Shown here piece after piece: positions 61,826 through 64,000 of a stretch of DNA of 64,000 nt. The position numbers and the translations under genes are program-made. The stretch lies in assembly GCA_020632995.1 (NCBI GenBank), contig JACKEN010000013.1, positions 1 through 64,000 on the forward strand. Reading direction: 5' to 3'. Position 1 is the stretch's first letter. Every line of letters begins with the position of its first letter. The DNA is from Deltaproteobacteria bacterium. Its GTDB lineage: Bacteria; Myxococcota; Kuafuiibacteriia; Kuafuiibacteriales; Kuafuiibacteriaceae. The notes below the pieces were generated by a model that worked only from the letters and a program-made list of their open reading frames with translations, had not been told where the DNA came from and ran no database searches.

Positions 61826-62680
61826 CTACGCGACGAAGATCGTGCGGCTCTTCATGACCTCGCGGTAGCCGAGGCGCTCGTAGAGGCGGCGGGCGGGGTG
61901 GTTGTCCTCGTTCACGAGGAGGAACGCCCGCTCCGCCTGGTCGAGCACCCAGCGGGTCACCGCGCTGGTGCCGCGCGTGCCGAGGCCGAGGCGGCGGGCG
62001 GCGGGGAGGGTGTAGATGCCCTCCACCTGGCCGGACGAGCCGGAGACGGAGGCGACGTTGCTCTTGAAGAGCAGGCGGCCGCCGTCCATGTGGATCAGGT
62101 CTCGCCCCCGGAGCATCCGCTCCCGGATGCGCTCCCGGAACAGGACCGGGTTGCGGCCCTGGGGGTCGTCCTGGGCCTCCTCCCGCGCCATGTCGGCCGA
62201 CGCCTGCACCAGCTGGTCGAGCGACGAGGCGGTGGCGACCTCCAGGCGCAGGCTGCCCTGCTCGGTGAACTCGTCCCGGTGGACGAGGTAGCCGGCCTGG
62301 TCCCGGATCTGCCGCGCCCGAGCCCCGTTGCGCACCATGTAGCGCCAGATCCCGGACACCTGGGCCCGCTCCCCCACCAGCACCCGCACCGCGTTGGCGT
62401 GGCGGCGCCCGATGGTCGCGACGTCCTGCAGGCCCACCTCGGAGGTCAGCGCCGGCATCACGATCCCGGTGTCCGAGATATAGGCCAAGCCCTCGATCCC
62501 CCCCAGCGCGTCCAGCTCGGCCAGGAGCCAGCCGCGGGGCACCCGGGGGCTCTCCTCGAGGCCCCCCTCCTGGATCCAGCCCGAGATGAAGGTGCACTGG
62601 TCCGGTCGGGCGGCGGCGAAGGCGTAGGCCACGGCTCGATGCTCGGGGCCCAGCTGATAGAGGCGACCGGTGCGCACCAT
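61826..62680 (-). CDS. GNAT family N-acetyltransferase
   Basis: The 284-aa protein has a C-terminal GNAT core: VEGIYTLPAARRLGLGTRGTSAVTRWVL (acetyl-CoA-binding R/Q-x-x-G-x-G/A region) and LLVNEDNHPARRLYERLGYREV (C-terminal beta strands). The first ~150 residues form another domain with CTFISGWIQEGGLEES and GLAYISDTGIVMPAL, perhaps a second acetyltransferase-like fold. The target is unknown. The ATG at 62680 (MVRTGRLYQ) is the best Met before the domain; a TTG slightly upstream is possible. It is convergent with the Spy-like gene and divergent from the transglycosylase gene. Confidence 0.82.
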   Translation of the reverse strand: MVRTGRLYQLGPEHRAVAYAFAAARPDQCTFISGWIQEGGLEESPRVPRGWLLAELDALGGIEGLAYISDTGIVMPALTSEVGLQDVATIGRRHANAVRVLVGERAQVSGIWRYMVRNGARARQIRDQAGYLVHRDEFTEQGSLRLEVATASSLDQLVQASADMAREEAQDDPQGRNPVLFRERIRERMLRGRDLIHMDGGRLLFKSNVASVSGSSGQVEGIYTLPAARRLGLGTRGTSAVTRWVLDQAERAFLLVNEDNHPARRLYERLGYREVMKSRTIFVA

Positions 62681-62750
62681 CTCGGACAATAACCTCCCTG
62701 GCGCATCCGTCCCAGGTCGCGCAACAATGCGCTGGGGTCGCCGAGAACTT

Positions 62751-63413
62751 ATGTCGATGCGGAGGGGCGCGCTCATCGCCGTCATCATGGGGTTGTCCAG
62801 CCCGGCCCAGGCGTCCGACCTGGCGGAAGCCCTGAGCGTCGCCCAGGGCGTCATGGGCGACGACATCGTCGAGGGGTTCGAGGAGTTCGTGGACTACGAC
62901 CCCAACGAGGCCCTCCCGCTCCTCCTCGCCCGGGACCTCAAGCCGACCTCCACCCCGAACGAGCACCCCTGGTTCGAGGACTCGGAGCGGCCCCACTTCT
63001 CGGACCTGGGGGGCACCCGGCTGAGCTACGCCCACCTGCAGCAGCACATCGCCCGCGCCTCCGAGGCCACCGGCCTCCCGATCGCCCTCATCGACGCGGT
63101 GATCCGGACCGAGTCCGGCTACCGGCCCAACGCGGTCTCCCGGGTCGGGGCCCAGGGGCTGATGCAGCTCATGCCCGCCACCGCTCGCGCGGTGGGGGTC
63201 TACGACGCCTTCGATCCCGCCCAGAACATCATGGGCGGGGCGCGCTACCTGCGGAAGCTCTACGACCGCTTCGGCTCCCTGCGCCTGGCGGTGGCGGCCT
63301 ACAACGCGGGCCCCGCCGCGGTGAAGAAGCACGGCGGCATCCCGCCCTTCAAGGAGACCCGCCGCTACGTGCAGGCGGTGCTGTCGCGCTACCAGAACTC
63401 CGACCTGCGCTGA
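62751..63413 (+). CDS. Lytic transglycosylase (Slt-type), secreted
   Basis: The 220-aa protein has a signal peptide (MSMRRGALIAVIMGLSSPAQA) and a C-terminal Slt domain: IDAVIRTESGYRPNAVSRVGAQGLMQLMPATA with the catalytic Glu in TESGY, NIMGGARYLRKLYDRFG and VAAYNAGPAAVKKHGGIP. It cleaves peptidoglycan between MurNAc and GlcNAc with formation of 1,6-anhydroMurNAc. The middle part (residues ~25-95) is acidic and unassigned. It sits upstream of a partial coiled-coil gene; small transglycosylases often open peptidoglycan for envelope machines, but nothing in the window shows which. Confidence 0.92.
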   Translation: MSMRRGALIAVIMGLSSPAQASDLAEALSVAQGVMGDDIVEGFEEFVDYDPNEALPLLLARDLKPTSTPNEHPWFEDSERPHFSDLGGTRLSYAHLQQHIARASEATGLPIALIDAVIRTESGYRPNAVSRVGAQGLMQLMPATARAVGVYDAFDPAQNIMGGARYLRKLYDRFGSLRLAVAAYNAGPAAVKKHGGIPPFKETRRYVQAVLSRYQNSDLR

Positions 63414-63449
63414 CGCAACGGGGCCGCGCCCCCAACGATAACCCTGGCC

Positions 63450-64000
63450 GTGACGACGGTGCACCCGCACAAGGGCGTGGTCCCCCTCGCCACCCCGGTG
63501 GGCTCGCCTGCCCCCTCGGCCCCGCCGCCCCTCGAAGTGGCGCTGCCTCCCGCGGCCTCACCGGGCGCCCTCGAACCTGCCGCGCCTGGCGCGACGGTCG
63601 GGGGTCGGGGCCCCGCGTCGGCCGGCTACCTGGCGGTGCTGGGCGTGGAGGCGGAGGGCACCTCGGGGCCGGACGCGTCCAAGGCGCGGCTCGTCGCCCT
63701 CAGGTCCGAGCTGGGCGCGGTGCGCGGTGAGCTCGCGCAGGCCACCGCCCGGCTCGATGGCCTCGTCGGTGTGCTGAACGCCGCGGTGCGGGACGCCGAC
63801 CAGCTCAGGGGTCAGCTGGCGCAGCTGGAGAGCGCTCGGCGTCGAGCCACCAAGAAGAAGAAGGGCCTCGGGGCCCTGCTCACCGTGGCCGGGTTCGCGG
63901 TGGGCGGGCCGCTCCTGGGCAACCTGGTCGGCTTCGCCACCCTCAAGTCGGTGGCGGACATGGACAAGGCCCTGCGCAGCGGGGCGCGGAAGCTCGCGGA
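63450..64000 (+). CDS. Partial gene: Pro/Ala-rich N-terminus, coiled coil, Gly-rich hydrophobic segment
   Basis: From GTG 63450 the frame is open to the window end (183 codons). The first ~60 residues are Pro/Ala-rich (VVPLATPVGSPAPSAPPPLE). Residues ~75-120 are a coiled coil (KARLVALRSELGAVRGELAQ, LESARRRATKKKKG), and then a Gly-rich hydrophobic stretch (LGALLTVAGFAVGGPLLGNL) follows. This arrangement is seen in translocator or pore-like proteins, but also in many others; no family is assigned. The start is uncertain because no strong ribosome-binding site is visible. It follows the transglycosylase gene by 36 bp, so they may be co-transcribed. Confidence 0.55.
   Translation, partial: MTTVHPHKGVVPLATPVGSPAPSAPPPLEVALPPAASPGALEPAAPGATVGGRGPASAGYLAVLGVEAEGTSGPDASKARLVALRSELGAVRGELAQATARLDGLVGVLNAAVRDADQLRGQLAQLESARRRATKKKKGLGALLTVAGFAVGGPLLGNLVGFATLKSVADMDKALRSGARKLA

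Overview
The window is about 70% G+C or higher, uses many GTG starts, and packs its genes with 1-4 bp start/stop overlaps (ATGA, GTGA). It is rich in lipoproteins and secreted proteases, FG-GAP and RCC1-like surface proteins, CHAT-TPR proteins, c-di-GMP proteins and two-component systems. Together this fits a large-genome Myxococcota (former Deltaproteobacteria) or a close relative. The assignment is inferred from gene content only. No rRNA, tRNA, phage or insertion sequence was recognised.

Layout. 1-3.4 kb: a truncated membrane metallopeptidase, a VOC protein, a stand-alone receiver protein, a 3-ketosphinganine-reductase-like SDR and a DUF192 lipoprotein. 3.4-3.8 kb: a gene-free block of short repeats. 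3.8-8.8 kb: a secreted protein, a phosphopantetheinyl transferase, a large lipoprotein and an FG-GAP protein. 9-14.8 kb: a tight operon of sigma factor, membrane protein (probable anti-sigma), TPR-CHAT lipoprotein and subtilase; the subtilase reading frame continues past an in-frame amber codon. 14.8-27 kb: an orphan GspG pseudopilin, an alkyltransferase-like protein, DnaE, an amidohydrolase, a Rossmann protein, tryptophan dioxygenase, an acyl-CoA dehydrogenase and a secreted alpha/beta hydrolase.

27-34 kb is a tailoring-enzyme region: FkbM methyltransferase, family 1 glycosyltransferase, O-methyltransferase, cytochrome P450, two unknown small proteins (one ending in a Cys/Gly motif), an MDR oxidoreductase and a bacterial calpain. 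It could make or modify a natural product, possibly a peptide. 34-37 kb: a vWA/RCC1-like lipoprotein and a bisphosphate nucleotidase.

37.1-50.4 kb is the most unusual part. Nine co-directional genes with gaps of no more than 58 bp encode an unknown 153-aa protein, an M28 peptidase fused to a long helical region, a 1079-aa helical protein, a glutamyl-tRNA synthetase with a 59-residue low-complexity N-terminal extension, a small TPR protein resembling SycD/LcrH secretion chaperones, a 606-aa protein sharing modules with the 1079-aa one, an amidoligase-like protein, a small membrane protein and a rhomboid protease. The M28 protein and the synthetase share an N-terminal motif (PGV, then AKG-x-PAL). 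I infer a possible set of exported effectors with a chaperone, or a peptide-modifying system. No secretion apparatus is encoded in the window.

50.7-64 kb: xanthine-dehydrogenase-type molybdoenzyme subunits, a papain-like lipoprotein, a diguanylate cyclase divergent from a MshEN-domain (c-di-GMP-receptor-like) protein interrupted by a one-base frameshift, a histidine kinase/response regulator pair facing a Spy/CpxP-like protein, a GNAT protein, a lytic transglycosylase, and a partial coiled-coil protein running off the right edge.
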